A stretch of DNA of 16,187 nt from Planctomycetota bacterium (GTDB lineage Bacteria; Planctomycetota; Phycisphaerae; WQYP01), in the NCBI GenBank assembly GCA_021798635.1, contig JAJZGH010000097.1, positions 1 to 16,187 on the forward strand, in the 5' to 3' direction. The notes under the pieces were generated by a model, which saw only the letters and a program-made list of their open reading frames with translations, was not told the origin of the DNA and did not search any database. The position numbers and the translations under genes were made by a program. Below, piece after piece: positions 7,237-15,171 of the stretch. Numbering within the stretch: the stretch's first letter is position 1; each line of letters starts with the position of its first letter.

Positions 7237-8289
7237 GTGTTTTTTGATTCAATGTTGGGTTGGTTTTCCCTCGATATGGGCATAGACCTCGGTACATGCA
7301 ACACGCTGGTATGTGTGCGTGGACAGGGTATTGTCCTTAACGAGCCTTCGGTAGTTGCGGTAAAAAAAGGCACCAACATCGTCTTGCACAACGGCAACGC
7401 GGTGGGGCTGGTTGCCAAAGAGATGCTCGGGAAAACCCCGGGAAATATTACCGCCGTGCGCCCGCTGAAAGATGGCGTCATCAGTGATTTTGAAATCACC
7501 GAAGCCATGCTGACTTATTTTATCCGCCGCGTTCATGGCCGACGCCGCTTTGTGCGTCCGCGCGTTGTGATCGCCATACCTTCAGGTATTACCGCTGTTG
7601 AAAAGCAGGCCGTATTTCATTCCGCATTGCAGGCCGAGGCCCGCCGCGTTTATCTGGTCAGCGAACCCATGGCTTCCGCTATTGGTGCAGGCTTGCCCAT
7701 CCGTGAACCAACCGCCAGCATGATTGTGGATATTGGCGGGGGCACCACGGAAGTTGCAATCATCAGCCTTGGCGATATGGCCGTCTCGGAATCCATCCGT
7801 ACAGCGGGCGATAATTTTGATGAAGCCATTGTTAATCACATGAAAAAAACCTACAACCTCATGATTGGCGAACAGTTTTCTGAACGCATCAAAATTGAGC
7901 TTGGGTCGGCCAGCGCTGTGGGGCCGGAAACCACCATGGAGGTTCGCGGACGTGATATGATCAGCGGCCTGCCCCGCAAATGTATTATCACCAGTGAAGA
8001 AATACGCGAAGCTCTGCTGGAGCCAATTGGCAAGATCATCGATGCCGTCACGCATACGCTCGAACGGGCGGAACCGGAATTGGCCGCTGATCTGGTTGAG
8101 ACGGGTATTACCATGGCCGGCGGCGGCAGCCTGCTAAGGGGTATTGACAAAGTTATCTCCCAGGCGACCGGCCTGCCCGTGCGCGTGGCTGAAGATCCGT
8201 TGACCTGCGTGGCACGCGGTACCAATGTACTGTTGGAGAATCTTGAAGAGCTTAAGGAAGCCTTGGAATCAGACGTCGACGATATGTGA
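7237..8289 (+). CDS. mreB: Rod-shape-determining actin homologue MreB
   Basis: Forms membrane-bound actin-like filaments that direct side-wall peptidoglycan synthesis. The 350-residue length is typical. The ATPase fold shows phosphate-1 motif GIDLGTCNT (15-23), phosphate-2 DIGGGTTEVAII (165-176), SEPMASAIGAG in the connecting region, and the adenosine motif MAGGGSLLRG (293-302). The N-terminus (MFFDSMLGWFS) could be a short amphipathic membrane anchor as in other Gram-negative MreBs. GTG at 7237 is chosen because GGAG precedes it; the ATG at 7252 lacks a ribosome site and would trim five residues. The usual Ala of DLGTANT is Cys here. mreC follows after 86 bp. Other actin-fold proteins (DnaK, FtsA, ParM) do not fit the motif set or length. 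Confidence 0.97.
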   Translation: MFFDSMLGWFSLDMGIDLGTCNTLVCVRGQGIVLNEPSVVAVKKGTNIVLHNGNAVGLVAKEMLGKTPGNITAVRPLKDGVISDFEITEAMLTYFIRRVHGRRRFVRPRVVIAIPSGITAVEKQAVFHSALQAEARRVYLVSEPMASAIGAGLPIREPTASMIVDIGGGTTEVAIISLGDMAVSESIRTAGDNFDEAIVNHMKKTYNLMIGEQFSERIKIELGSASAVGPETTMEVRGRDMISGLPRKCIITSEEIREALLEPIGKIIDAVTHTLERAEPELAADLVETGITMAGGGSLLRGIDKVISQATGLPVRVAEDPLTCVARGTNVLLENLEELKEALESDVDDM

Positions 8290-8314
8290 TTCGCTGTCGG
8301 GGCTGTACACCGCG

Positions 8315-8355
8315 CCACGATACGGGCTGCATGATGTTTTAGCCGCCCGGCGTGG
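8315..8355 (+). promoter_or_regulatory. Two-part hairpin between mreB and mreC
   Basis: Outer arms CCACG (8315-8319) and CGTGG (8351-8355) and inner arms CGGGC (8323-8327) and GCCCG (8345-8349) stack around a 17-nt loop, with only a 3-nt/1-nt internal bulge. It lies about 10 nt before the mreC ribosome site and has no T run. It may set the relative output of MreB and MreC by mRNA processing or stability. Confidence 0.45.
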
Positions 8356-8375
8356 TATGCTTTCCGGAAGAAGGC

Positions 8376-9233
8376 ATGATGAAAATGACCCCGCGAAAGT
8401 GGTTCTGGATACTTAATCTCGCTGCACTGGCTACCGTGATGATCGGCGCGCGGCATCCGCAAGTCGTCAATCGGCCGCGCGGGGCCGCAGCAGACGCTGT
8501 GAAAACCTTTGTTGCCCCATTTTCTTCCGTGTTTACCGGTCTGCAAACCGGGGTGAATCGGTTCCTGCATCCTCACCAGAATTCCAGCAGCCGCGTTAAG
8601 TCACTGCGCGTGCGGTATGAAAACGAAATCGCCATGCTGGTAACGCGAATCAGCGATTTGGAAAAGCTCCTGCGCGAAACCCGTCTGATCCATCAGCGTT
8701 TCCCCGGGTTATCCGTCCAGCGGCTAAGAGCTGCCGCGATTGACGGATTTTCCACCGGCCACGGTGATGAATGTACGCTGGATCAGGGCTGGCGTGATGA
8801 TAAAGCCATTCGCCCGGGAGATGCTGTCCTGGCCAATCGGGCGGTGATTGGCCGAGTGGCGCATGTCGGGCCGGAGACGTGTTCTGTCCGGCTGCTGACG
8901 GATCCGCGAATGAAGGAAATCGGGGCCATCAGCCGTCCGGTGCATGCCGGCTTGGTCAGCATTGCGCCGCAAGCCCTGATTGAAGGGGCCGGGGCGGGCC
9001 TTTTACGGTGCGAGCTGGATCAATCCATTCATGCCATAGCCCCGAAGCCCGGCGATCTGGTGCTGCTGAATGATACCGAATGGCCACAGGCGGTGGCGGG
9101 TGCCGTCATTGGCGTTATTAAAACCGTGCATCAATCCTCCCGCACCAGCCTGCGCTGGAGCCTGCACATTACTCCCCGCACGGATGTGCAGCAGATTCGG
9201 CAGGTGGTTATCGTACTTTCCTCCCGCAGGTAG
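8376..9233 (+). CDS. mreC: Cell-shape protein MreC
   Basis: Bitopic inner-membrane protein that couples MreB filaments to the periplasmic wall-synthesis enzymes. The 285-residue product has a membrane helix near residues 8-24 (WFWILNLAALATVMIG), a periplasmic segment with a coiled-coil stretch (about 72-102), and the MreC beta domains. Those carry VLANRAVIGRVAHVGP, SVRLLTDPRM, IAPKPGDLVLLN and a C-terminal strand QIRQVVIVL, matching the family pattern. ATG at 8376 has GGAAG 5 nt upstream; ATGs at 8379 and 8385 and a GTG at 8352 are alternatives. Divergence from model MreCs is considerable, but position directly after mreB supports the call. No mreD follows; an intrinsic terminator comes instead. 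Confidence 0.9.
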   Translation: MMKMTPRKWFWILNLAALATVMIGARHPQVVNRPRGAAADAVKTFVAPFSSVFTGLQTGVNRFLHPHQNSSSRVKSLRVRYENEIAMLVTRISDLEKLLRETRLIHQRFPGLSVQRLRAAAIDGFSTGHGDECTLDQGWRDDKAIRPGDAVLANRAVIGRVAHVGPETCSVRLLTDPRMKEIGAISRPVHAGLVSIAPQALIEGAGAGLLRCELDQSIHAIAPKPGDLVLLNDTEWPQAVAGAVIGVIKTVHQSSRTSLRWSLHITPRTDVQQIRQVVIVLSSRR

Positions 9234-9266
9234 CCTGGAAAAATAATGCTCACGGTCCCCGGTTGT

Positions 9267-9289
9267 AGTCGCGCATGCGGACTTTTTTT
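9267..9289 (+). terminator. Intrinsic terminator after mreC
   Basis: A hairpin at 9267-9283 (AGTC, one bulged G, CG, loop CATG, then CG and GACT) runs directly into seven T (9283-9289), 34 nt after the mreC stop. This is the clearest Rho-independent terminator in the window and closes the mre cluster before eno. Confidence 0.72.
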
Positions 9290-9291
9290 GA

Positions 9292-10692
<1,401 letters not shown>

Positions 10693-11019
10693 GCCCTCAG
10701 TCTTCCCAGTATGGATCTGAAAGAAAAGCGATCGTTGCCACCGGGGGTAGCTGGGGGACAGGCTTCTGCGATCCGTGCGCCTGAAAAAGGGCTCAACGCA
10801 GTCTGCCCTAATTGGGCGTGGCGGCGGCCGGCTCCGGCACCGAGCCGGTGGCTCTGTTGTATGATAAAAATATCGACATCAGTCGCCGGCACCAGATTGG
10901 ACCACCGATGTAAAGCCCTATGCAAGCTGAGCCGGTATATTCCTCTCGCCGGGTGCAGGGCACCACGCAGAGGTGTATTCAAGTTTAAACATCGCAGGCC
11001 ACGATGAGTGGGCCGTGGC

Positions 11020-11090
11020 GGGGCGGCTCAAAACCATCCACCAACGTGGATGGGATTGGCGGCCAGCATGGGCCCCGGGCAAACCGCCCC
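11020..11090 (+). ncRNA. Possible structured RNA element (nested stems), tentative
   Basis: A 7-bp outer stem (GGGGCGG 11020-11026 with CCGCCCC 11084-11090) encloses an 8-bp perfect hairpin with a CAAC tetraloop (11034-11053) and a smaller GGCC/GGCC stem nearby. An independent hairpin (10998-11019) abuts it on the 5' side, as in a multi-helix RNA. No known family is recognised and no promoter was assigned, so this is only a structural candidate. Confidence 0.25.
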
Positions 11091-11157
11091 GGAGAGCTTA
11101 TTAGCGACTCGGATCAGATCGTCGGCAGTTCCGCGAACTTCACCGCTCTCTTGCGGA

Positions 11158-11186
11158 ATGACGGATTGTTTCGGATCAGGTAAAGT
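11158..11186 (+). promoter_or_regulatory. Candidate promoter and operator for the toxin-antitoxin-like pair
   Basis: ATGACG (11158-11163), 17-bp spacer, TAAAGT (11181-11186); four of six consensus matches each. An 8-bp direct repeat CGGATCAG occurs at 11110-11117 and again inside the spacer at 11172-11179, 62 bp apart. The -35 begins at the right arm of the TTCCGC/GCGGAA inverted repeat. A repressor site is plausible but unproven. Confidence 0.35.
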
Positions 11187-11215
11187 GGTCCAGTGTTGGT
11201 GACGGAATTACGGGT

Positions 11216-11734
11216 TTGAAAAAGCAGATTTTAATTATTGCAGGGCCAAACGGAGCGGGCAAGACGACATTTGCTCGGGAGTTTCTTCCCGATGAGGCGG
11301 AATGTCGCCTTTTTGTTAACGCGGATTTGATCGCGGCGGGCCTGTCTCCCTTTGCGCCTGAATTAAAGGCTTTGCAGGCCGGCAGGATTATGCTCGACCA
11401 AATAACGGCGAATGTGCATGCCGGAGAGAGCTTTGGATTGGAAACTACGCTTGCGGGATTGAGTTATTCACGCCATATTCCGCAATGGCGGAGCGCCGGC
11501 TATTATGTCAGGTTGATTTTCCTGGCACTTCCGTCCGCCGATGTGGCTGTGGCCCGGGTGGCATCCCGGGTAACGCAGGGCGGCCACGATGTTCCGGAGG
11601 CAGTCGTCCGCCGACGTTTCAAGGCGGGATTAGACAACTTTCACATAGTATATAAATTCATTGTGAATAGCTGGGTATTATACGATAATAGCGGAGAATC
11701 GCTTAGGTTGGTGGAAACTGGAGAAAACAGATGA
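11216..11734 (+). CDS. Zeta-toxin-like P-loop kinase/ATPase (COG4185 type)
   Basis: A 172-residue cytoplasmic P-loop protein. The Walker A GPNGAGKTT (residues 10-18) follows the first strand; ADLIAAGLSPF, the LETTLAG segment, RVASRVTQGGHDVPE, RRRFKAGL and the closing WVLYDNS strand match the zeta-toxin/COG4185 pattern. Zeta toxins phosphorylate UDP-N-acetylglucosamine and so poison wall synthesis, but COG4185 members are mostly uncharacterised; substrate is unknown here. The TTG at 11216 places the N-terminus (MKKQILIIAGPNGAGK) exactly where the family starts, although its ribosome site is weak (ACGGA about 10 nt upstream). Its stop overlaps the next gene by ATGA, indicating translational coupling. 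It looks full-length and intact. Confidence 0.85.
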   Translation: MKKQILIIAGPNGAGKTTFAREFLPDEAECRLFVNADLIAAGLSPFAPELKALQAGRIMLDQITANVHAGESFGLETTLAGLSYSRHIPQWRSAGYYVRLIFLALPSADVAVARVASRVTQGGHDVPEAVVRRRFKAGLDNFHIVYKFIVNSWVLYDNSGESLRLVETGENR

Positions 11735-11931
11735 CTGGCCCCCTATCGACCAACAATTCCCTGGTTCGCGGCTCTATGGCCGCGTTGCGGCGGGCAGGCC
11801 TGCGGGCGCGGGAGATTGCGCGCGCTACCGGTACGCCGTTGGTGGTGGTGCGTGATGGCAAGATTGTTGAAATTATGCTGTCTAAAAAGCCGTCTCGGTC
11901 GCGTAGAAAAAGCAAAAGTCGCACTGCCTGA
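11731..11931 (+). CDS. Small basic protein, putative antitoxin partner of the zeta-like protein
   Basis: A 66-residue protein with an Ala/Arg-rich helical segment (SMAALRRAGLRAREIARATG, residues 15-34), a short beta hairpin TPLVVVRDGKIVEI, and a very basic Lys/Arg/Ser tail. It begins inside the stop codon of the upstream gene (ATGA), so the two must be co-translated. Small ORFs with this helix plus VVVRDGKIVE pattern are, from my recollection, common beside COG4185-type genes, which supports an antitoxin-like role. It does not resemble the classical epsilon antitoxin. The basic tail could bind nucleic acid. Gene order (toxin first) is the reverse of most type II modules. Confidence 0.7.
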   Translation: MTGPLSTNNSLVRGSMAALRRAGLRAREIARATGTPLVVVRDGKIVEIMLSKKPSRSRRKSKSRTA

Positions 11932-11932
11932 C

Positions 11933-11949
11933 TGGCTCACATCGAGCCA
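11933..11949 (+). terminator. Hairpin just after the putative antitoxin
   Basis: TGGCTC (11933-11938) and GAGCCA (11944-11949) pair perfectly around ACATC, starting 2 nt after the stop. No T run follows, so it is at best a weak or Rho-assisted terminator, or a 3' end stabiliser. Confidence 0.4.
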
Positions 11950-11973
11950 TTGGCAATGCCGGTAATCTTGCGA

Positions 11974-12002
11974 TTGTGGAACACTGCGCTAACCGCTATC
12001 TT
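11974..12002 (+). promoter_or_regulatory. Candidate promoter for the rhamnosidase gene
   Basis: TTGTGG (11974-11979), 17-bp spacer, TATCTT (11997-12002). Matches are four of six at each box. Transcription would begin near 12009, about 54 nt before the ATG at 12063. Confidence 0.4.
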
Positions 12003-12062
12003 ATCTCTCCGGCGGTTCAACCGAAGGCGCTTTGAGCGTCGTTTGTTTTGCTGGAGAAAAAA

Positions 12063-14927
12063 ATGAAGAAACTGGCGGCTTTACGGCTCTGGAAAATCGG
12101 TTCGGCGAATTCTCACTATTTTGCAGTCGGTGCGATAGTACTGGCGGTATTGGTGGCGGGGGGGTGTGCAATGCAAGGCGGTACGCCCGCGCAATTGGAT
12201 GCCACCGCAGCACCGGCGCACGTGCAAACGCAGTTGCGGAAAAATCCGTTGGCGATCAATTCTGTGCATCCTCGCCTGGGTTGGGTGCTGCCGTGGGAAG
12301 GTCGCGGAGAGTTTCAAAGTGCTTATGAAATTCTCGTGGCATCCTCGCCGCAGCTTCTGGCGCAGAACCGGGGCAATATCTGGAATTCCGGCAAGGTCAT
12401 GTCGGGGCACTCAATCAATATCCATTACGCCGGTTTAGCGCTAGTCGCGCGGCAGCGCTGCTTCTGGAAAGTGCGGGTGTGGAATCAGGCTGGACAAGCC
12501 AGTCATTGGAGTTTAACCGCTCAGTGGCAGGAAGGACTCTTAACGGCTCGTCAGTGGCACGGGGCGCAATGGATCGGTTGGAAGCCGACTCCCAAAATGG
12601 GCGTCAAACACCCGTTACCCGCGATTTATCTGCGCGATCAATTCAACATTGCCAAGCCGGTGAAGCGGGCCGTGGCCTATTTCAGCGGCCTGGGCTTGGG
12701 ACGCATGTATATCAATGGGAAACGCACCAGCGATACGCAACTTTCTCCGGCTTTAAGCTGGTATCCGAAGCGTTGTTATTATGTCGCGCGCAATGTCACA
12801 AAATTGCTGCGACGCGGAAATAATACGCTGGGCGTCATTCTGGGCGATGGCCGGATGTACGGCATGAGGGGATACACCATCCACATTTCCCCACGTATGA
12901 TGCTCATGCTGCATATCACATATCAAGATGGCACTACATCTATTATTACCAGCAATCCGCATTGGAAGATCAATGATGCAGGTCCTATTCGCATGAACAA
13001 TGAATACAATGGCGAAACGTATAATGTCGCCATGCGAATGCCGGGCTGGAACAAAGTTGGCTTTGCCGCCAAAGGCTGGAAAAACGCCCATGTGCTGCAC
13101 TCGCCCGGCGGTCGTCTGGTAGCGGAATTTCAACAGCCGATCCGTGTTACCCAGATCCTTCACCCCGTTAAAGTATCAGAAATTGCCCCCGGCAAGTGGA
13201 TGTTCGATATGGGGCAGAACATGGTTGGCTGGTGCCGGATTCATATCCCCAATGGCCCTGCCGGAACCAGGGTAATGTTACGCCATGGAGAAAGCCTCGT
13301 GCGTAATGGACAGCAAACCGTGGACTTAAACACCGCCGGGAAAGGCCGCATTCACCTGTATGTGGCAAACCTGCGAACCGCCAGGCAGACCGATACGGTC
13401 ATTCTTAACGGTAAAGGCCCAATCACCTGGCATCCCATATTTACGTATCATGGATTTCGCTTTGTAGAGCTTATCGGCTATCCCGGCACGCCCACGCTTA
13501 CCACGCTGGAAGGGCAGGAAGTTCATGACGCATTGCCGGTAACCGGCGGATTTGCCTGTTCAGATAAATTGGTGAATCAGATTGTTCATAATGCCCGCTG
13601 GGGCATCCAGAACAACTACCGCTCCATTCCCACCGACTGCCCGCAACGCGATGAACGCCAGGGCTGGATGGGCGATCGCGGCATGGAGTCGCGCAGTGAA
13701 TCATTCCTGTTTAATACCCAGCGGTTCCATGACAAATGGCTTTGGGACATGCAGGATGCGCAACGCCCCAGCGGCGATGTATCGGATGTCAATCCGCCGT
13801 ACTGGTCCGTGTATACCAAAGATGTTACCTGGCCCAGCACATTTATCTACCTGCCGGGCACCTTATATCTGCAATATGGACAGATTTCTCCCATTCGCGA
13901 TCACTATGCCGCGATGCGCAAATGGATCAATTATCAGTTGGCCAAGGTACACGACGGAATCAGCAAACAAGACACGTATGGCGACTGGTGTTCCCCGCCG
14001 CGCTCGGGTCACAATATTCACTCCCGAGACCCCAACCGTGCCACACCGGGTCCGCTGCTGGCGACAGCAACGCTGTACAAAGACCTGCAACTTATGGCCC
14101 TGTATGCCAAGGTGCTGCACAATTCCGCGGGACAAAAACCTTGGCTGGCTGAAGCGCATAAACTATACGTGGGCTTTAATAAGCAGTTATGGAATGCCCG
14201 GGGCGGTTACTATGGCAACGGCTCAGATACCGCCTGCGTGTTACCGCTGGCTGCCGGGATTGTGCCGCAAAGCCGGCGGGCACGTGTTATGAAGCGTCTA
14301 CTGTGGCGAATGCACGCCCGACAGGCTGATCACGTGGGTGTCGGCGTTATCGGCATGCAATGGATATTTAACGTCATGGCCCGCAACGATCAGGCGAATC
14401 TGGCCTGGAAAATGCTTAACCAGACCACGTATCCCGGCTGGGGCTACATGGTGAAACATGGTGCCACCACCATCTGGGAACTCTGGAATGGCAATACCGC
14501 AAACCCTGCCATGAATTCACAGGATCATGTCATGTTCATTGGCGATATGCTCACCTGGTTGTTTCAATATGTCGGCGGCATTCAAAGCGACACCGGCGGC
14601 CCCGGCTTTGAGCACATTATGATGAAACCACACTTTTTAAAAGGCCTGACCTATGTAAATACCTGGCACCGTTCGCCTTACGGCAAAATTATCAGCAACT
14701 GGAAAATTGCGTCCAACGGTACGTTCCGCTGGCACGTACAAGTGCCGGCCAACAGCTTTGCGACCGTGGACATTCCCGCCGCCGCCGCAAACACCGTCAC
14801 ACTTAATGGCCACAAGATCAGCGATAAGCCTTGGATTAAGTTCGTGGCGTATGTTAATGGCCGAGCCATTTATATGCTGGAATCAGGAAATTATCAGTTC
14901 CGATCGGTGTTGAGCGGTAAGCAATAG
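12063..14927 (+). CDS. Alpha-L-rhamnosidase, GH78, putative lipoprotein
   Basis: Releases terminal alpha-L-rhamnose from polysaccharides or glycosides, probably at the cell surface or in the periplasm. The 954-residue product starts with a leader (basic MKKLAALRLWK, then hydrophobic AVGAIVLAVLVAGGC); C35 could be lipidated, though Ala at -3 is not the best lipobox. Then come an Fn3-like N-terminal domain (about 60-170), the jelly-roll rhamnosidase N domain (about 185-355), a beta domain with MFDMGQNMVGW, and the (alpha/alpha)6 catalytic domain with PTDCPQRDERQGWMGD. In that motif E531 is the likely general acid, and E806 in TTIWELWNGN the likely base. A C-terminal beta domain closes it. ATG at 12063 has GGAG 6 nt upstream. 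It is intact and probably monocistronic; no rhamnose catabolic genes are adjacent. Confidence 0.95.
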   Translation: MKKLAALRLWKIGSANSHYFAVGAIVLAVLVAGGCAMQGGTPAQLDATAAPAHVQTQLRKNPLAINSVHPRLGWVLPWEGRGEFQSAYEILVASSPQLLAQNRGNIWNSGKVMSGHSINIHYAGLALVARQRCFWKVRVWNQAGQASHWSLTAQWQEGLLTARQWHGAQWIGWKPTPKMGVKHPLPAIYLRDQFNIAKPVKRAVAYFSGLGLGRMYINGKRTSDTQLSPALSWYPKRCYYVARNVTKLLRRGNNTLGVILGDGRMYGMRGYTIHISPRMMLMLHITYQDGTTSIITSNPHWKINDAGPIRMNNEYNGETYNVAMRMPGWNKVGFAAKGWKNAHVLHSPGGRLVAEFQQPIRVTQILHPVKVSEIAPGKWMFDMGQNMVGWCRIHIPNGPAGTRVMLRHGESLVRNGQQTVDLNTAGKGRIHLYVANLRTARQTDTVILNGKGPITWHPIFTYHGFRFVELIGYPGTPTLTTLEGQEVHDALPVTGGFACSDKLVNQIVHNARWGIQNNYRSIPTDCPQRDERQGWMGDRGMESRSESFLFNTQRFHDKWLWDMQDAQRPSGDVSDVNPPYWSVYTKDVTWPSTFIYLPGTLYLQYGQISPIRDHYAAMRKWINYQLAKVHDGISKQDTYGDWCSPPRSGHNIHSRDPNRATPGPLLATATLYKDLQLMALYAKVLHNSAGQKPWLAEAHKLYVGFNKQLWNARGGYYGNGSDTACVLPLAAGIVPQSRRARVMKRLLWRMHARQADHVGVGVIGMQWIFNVMARNDQANLAWKMLNQTTYPGWGYMVKHGATTIWELWNGNTANPAMNSQDHVMFIGDMLTWLFQYVGGIQSDTGGPGFEHIMMKPHFLKGLTYVNTWHRSPYGKIISNWKIASNGTFRWHVQVPANSFATVDIPAAAANTVTLNGHKISDKPWIKFVAYVNGRAIYMLESGNYQFRSVLSGKQ

Positions 14928-15171
14928 CGAAATGATTTGCGCCACGGTCCGATGGGAAATGCGGTCGCAGAAATTATCCGCAATCGGATTCGGCAGCTCA
15001 CCACACCAACTGTGACGAGGCGGAGCGTATCGTGTGATCAAACCAGATTCCGCCACGAACTCAACGCTGCCGCATTGAGCGACGAGGCGTCTGTCTGAAA
15101 TTGGTGGCGGATTTTTTGGAATGTTTCGGGCGGGGATGAAATTTTGCGCTGTTGGGGTTAGATTGTGTGCC
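14928..15171. other. Intergenic region after the rhamnosidase gene
   Basis: 244 bp with no supported ORF. The main structure is a long-range stem CCGCCAC (15050-15056) with GTGGCGG (15104-15110), followed by A and six T. The loop holds a second perfect stem CTCAA/TTGAG (15060-15064 with 15075-15079). No clear promoter for the downstream gene was found. Confidence 0.45.
15050..15117 (+). terminator. Possible large-loop terminator
   Basis: A 7-bp GC-rich stem (15050-15056 with 15104-15110) closes a 47-nt loop containing a smaller stem, and is followed at once by A then T6 (15112-15117). The T run and stem fit termination, but the long loop makes it weaker than a standard hairpin. It lies 123 nt after the rhamnosidase stop. 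Confidence 0.35.

Larger units (their letters stand above)
10693..11215. other. 523-bp gap rich in hairpins, no convincing gene
   Basis: Forward frames open at 10711-11007 and 11008-11202 give low-complexity Arg/Pro/Ser-rich translations without a supported start, so I do not call them. Perfect stems are CCGGCTC/GAGCCGG (10828-10834 with 10842-10848), GGTGC/GCACC (10952-10956 with 10960-10964) inside CCTCT/AGAGG (10942-10946 with 10969-10973), GCCACG/CGTGGC (10998-11003 with 11014-11019), CCATCCAC/GTGGATGG (11034-11041 with 11046-11053) inside GGGGCGG/CCGCCCC (11020-11026 with 11084-11090), and TTCCGC/GCGGAA (11129-11134 with 11153-11158). Conserved motifs of tmRNA, RNase P RNA, SRP RNA or tRNA were looked for by eye and not seen. 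It may hold the eno 3' end, a structured RNA, or decayed sequence. Confidence 0.55.

Noticed and set aside
7233..7247. TGGCGTG-like sigma-54 motif over the mreB start codon
   Set aside because: It overlaps the start codon itself, has GA instead of GC at the -12 element, and cannot serve as the mreB promoter.
7851..8576. Long minus-strand frame (241 codons) covering the end of mreB and start of mreC
   Set aside because: Antisense to two well-supported genes; translation has no recognisable domain.
11035..11202. Minus-strand stretch reading like a protein fragment (GTADDLIRVANKLSG)
   Set aside because: About 55 codons between stops, with no usable start at its beginning and no known family. 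Probably chance or a decayed fragment; the bases also form strong stems.
10711..11202. Two forward open frames in the gap after eno
   Set aside because: Low-complexity translations without ribosome sites or family resemblance; the region is better described as structured non-coding.
10693..11215. tmRNA, RNase P RNA, SRP RNA or tRNA in the eno downstream gap
   Set aside because: The conserved sequence blocks of these RNAs (for example GAGGAAAGTCC or GGTTCGA) are absent by eye on both strands.
13582..14292. Plus-strand frame (236 codons) inside the rhamnosidase
   Set aside because: Out-of-frame shadow of the catalytic domain; the real frame holds the conserved GH78 residues.
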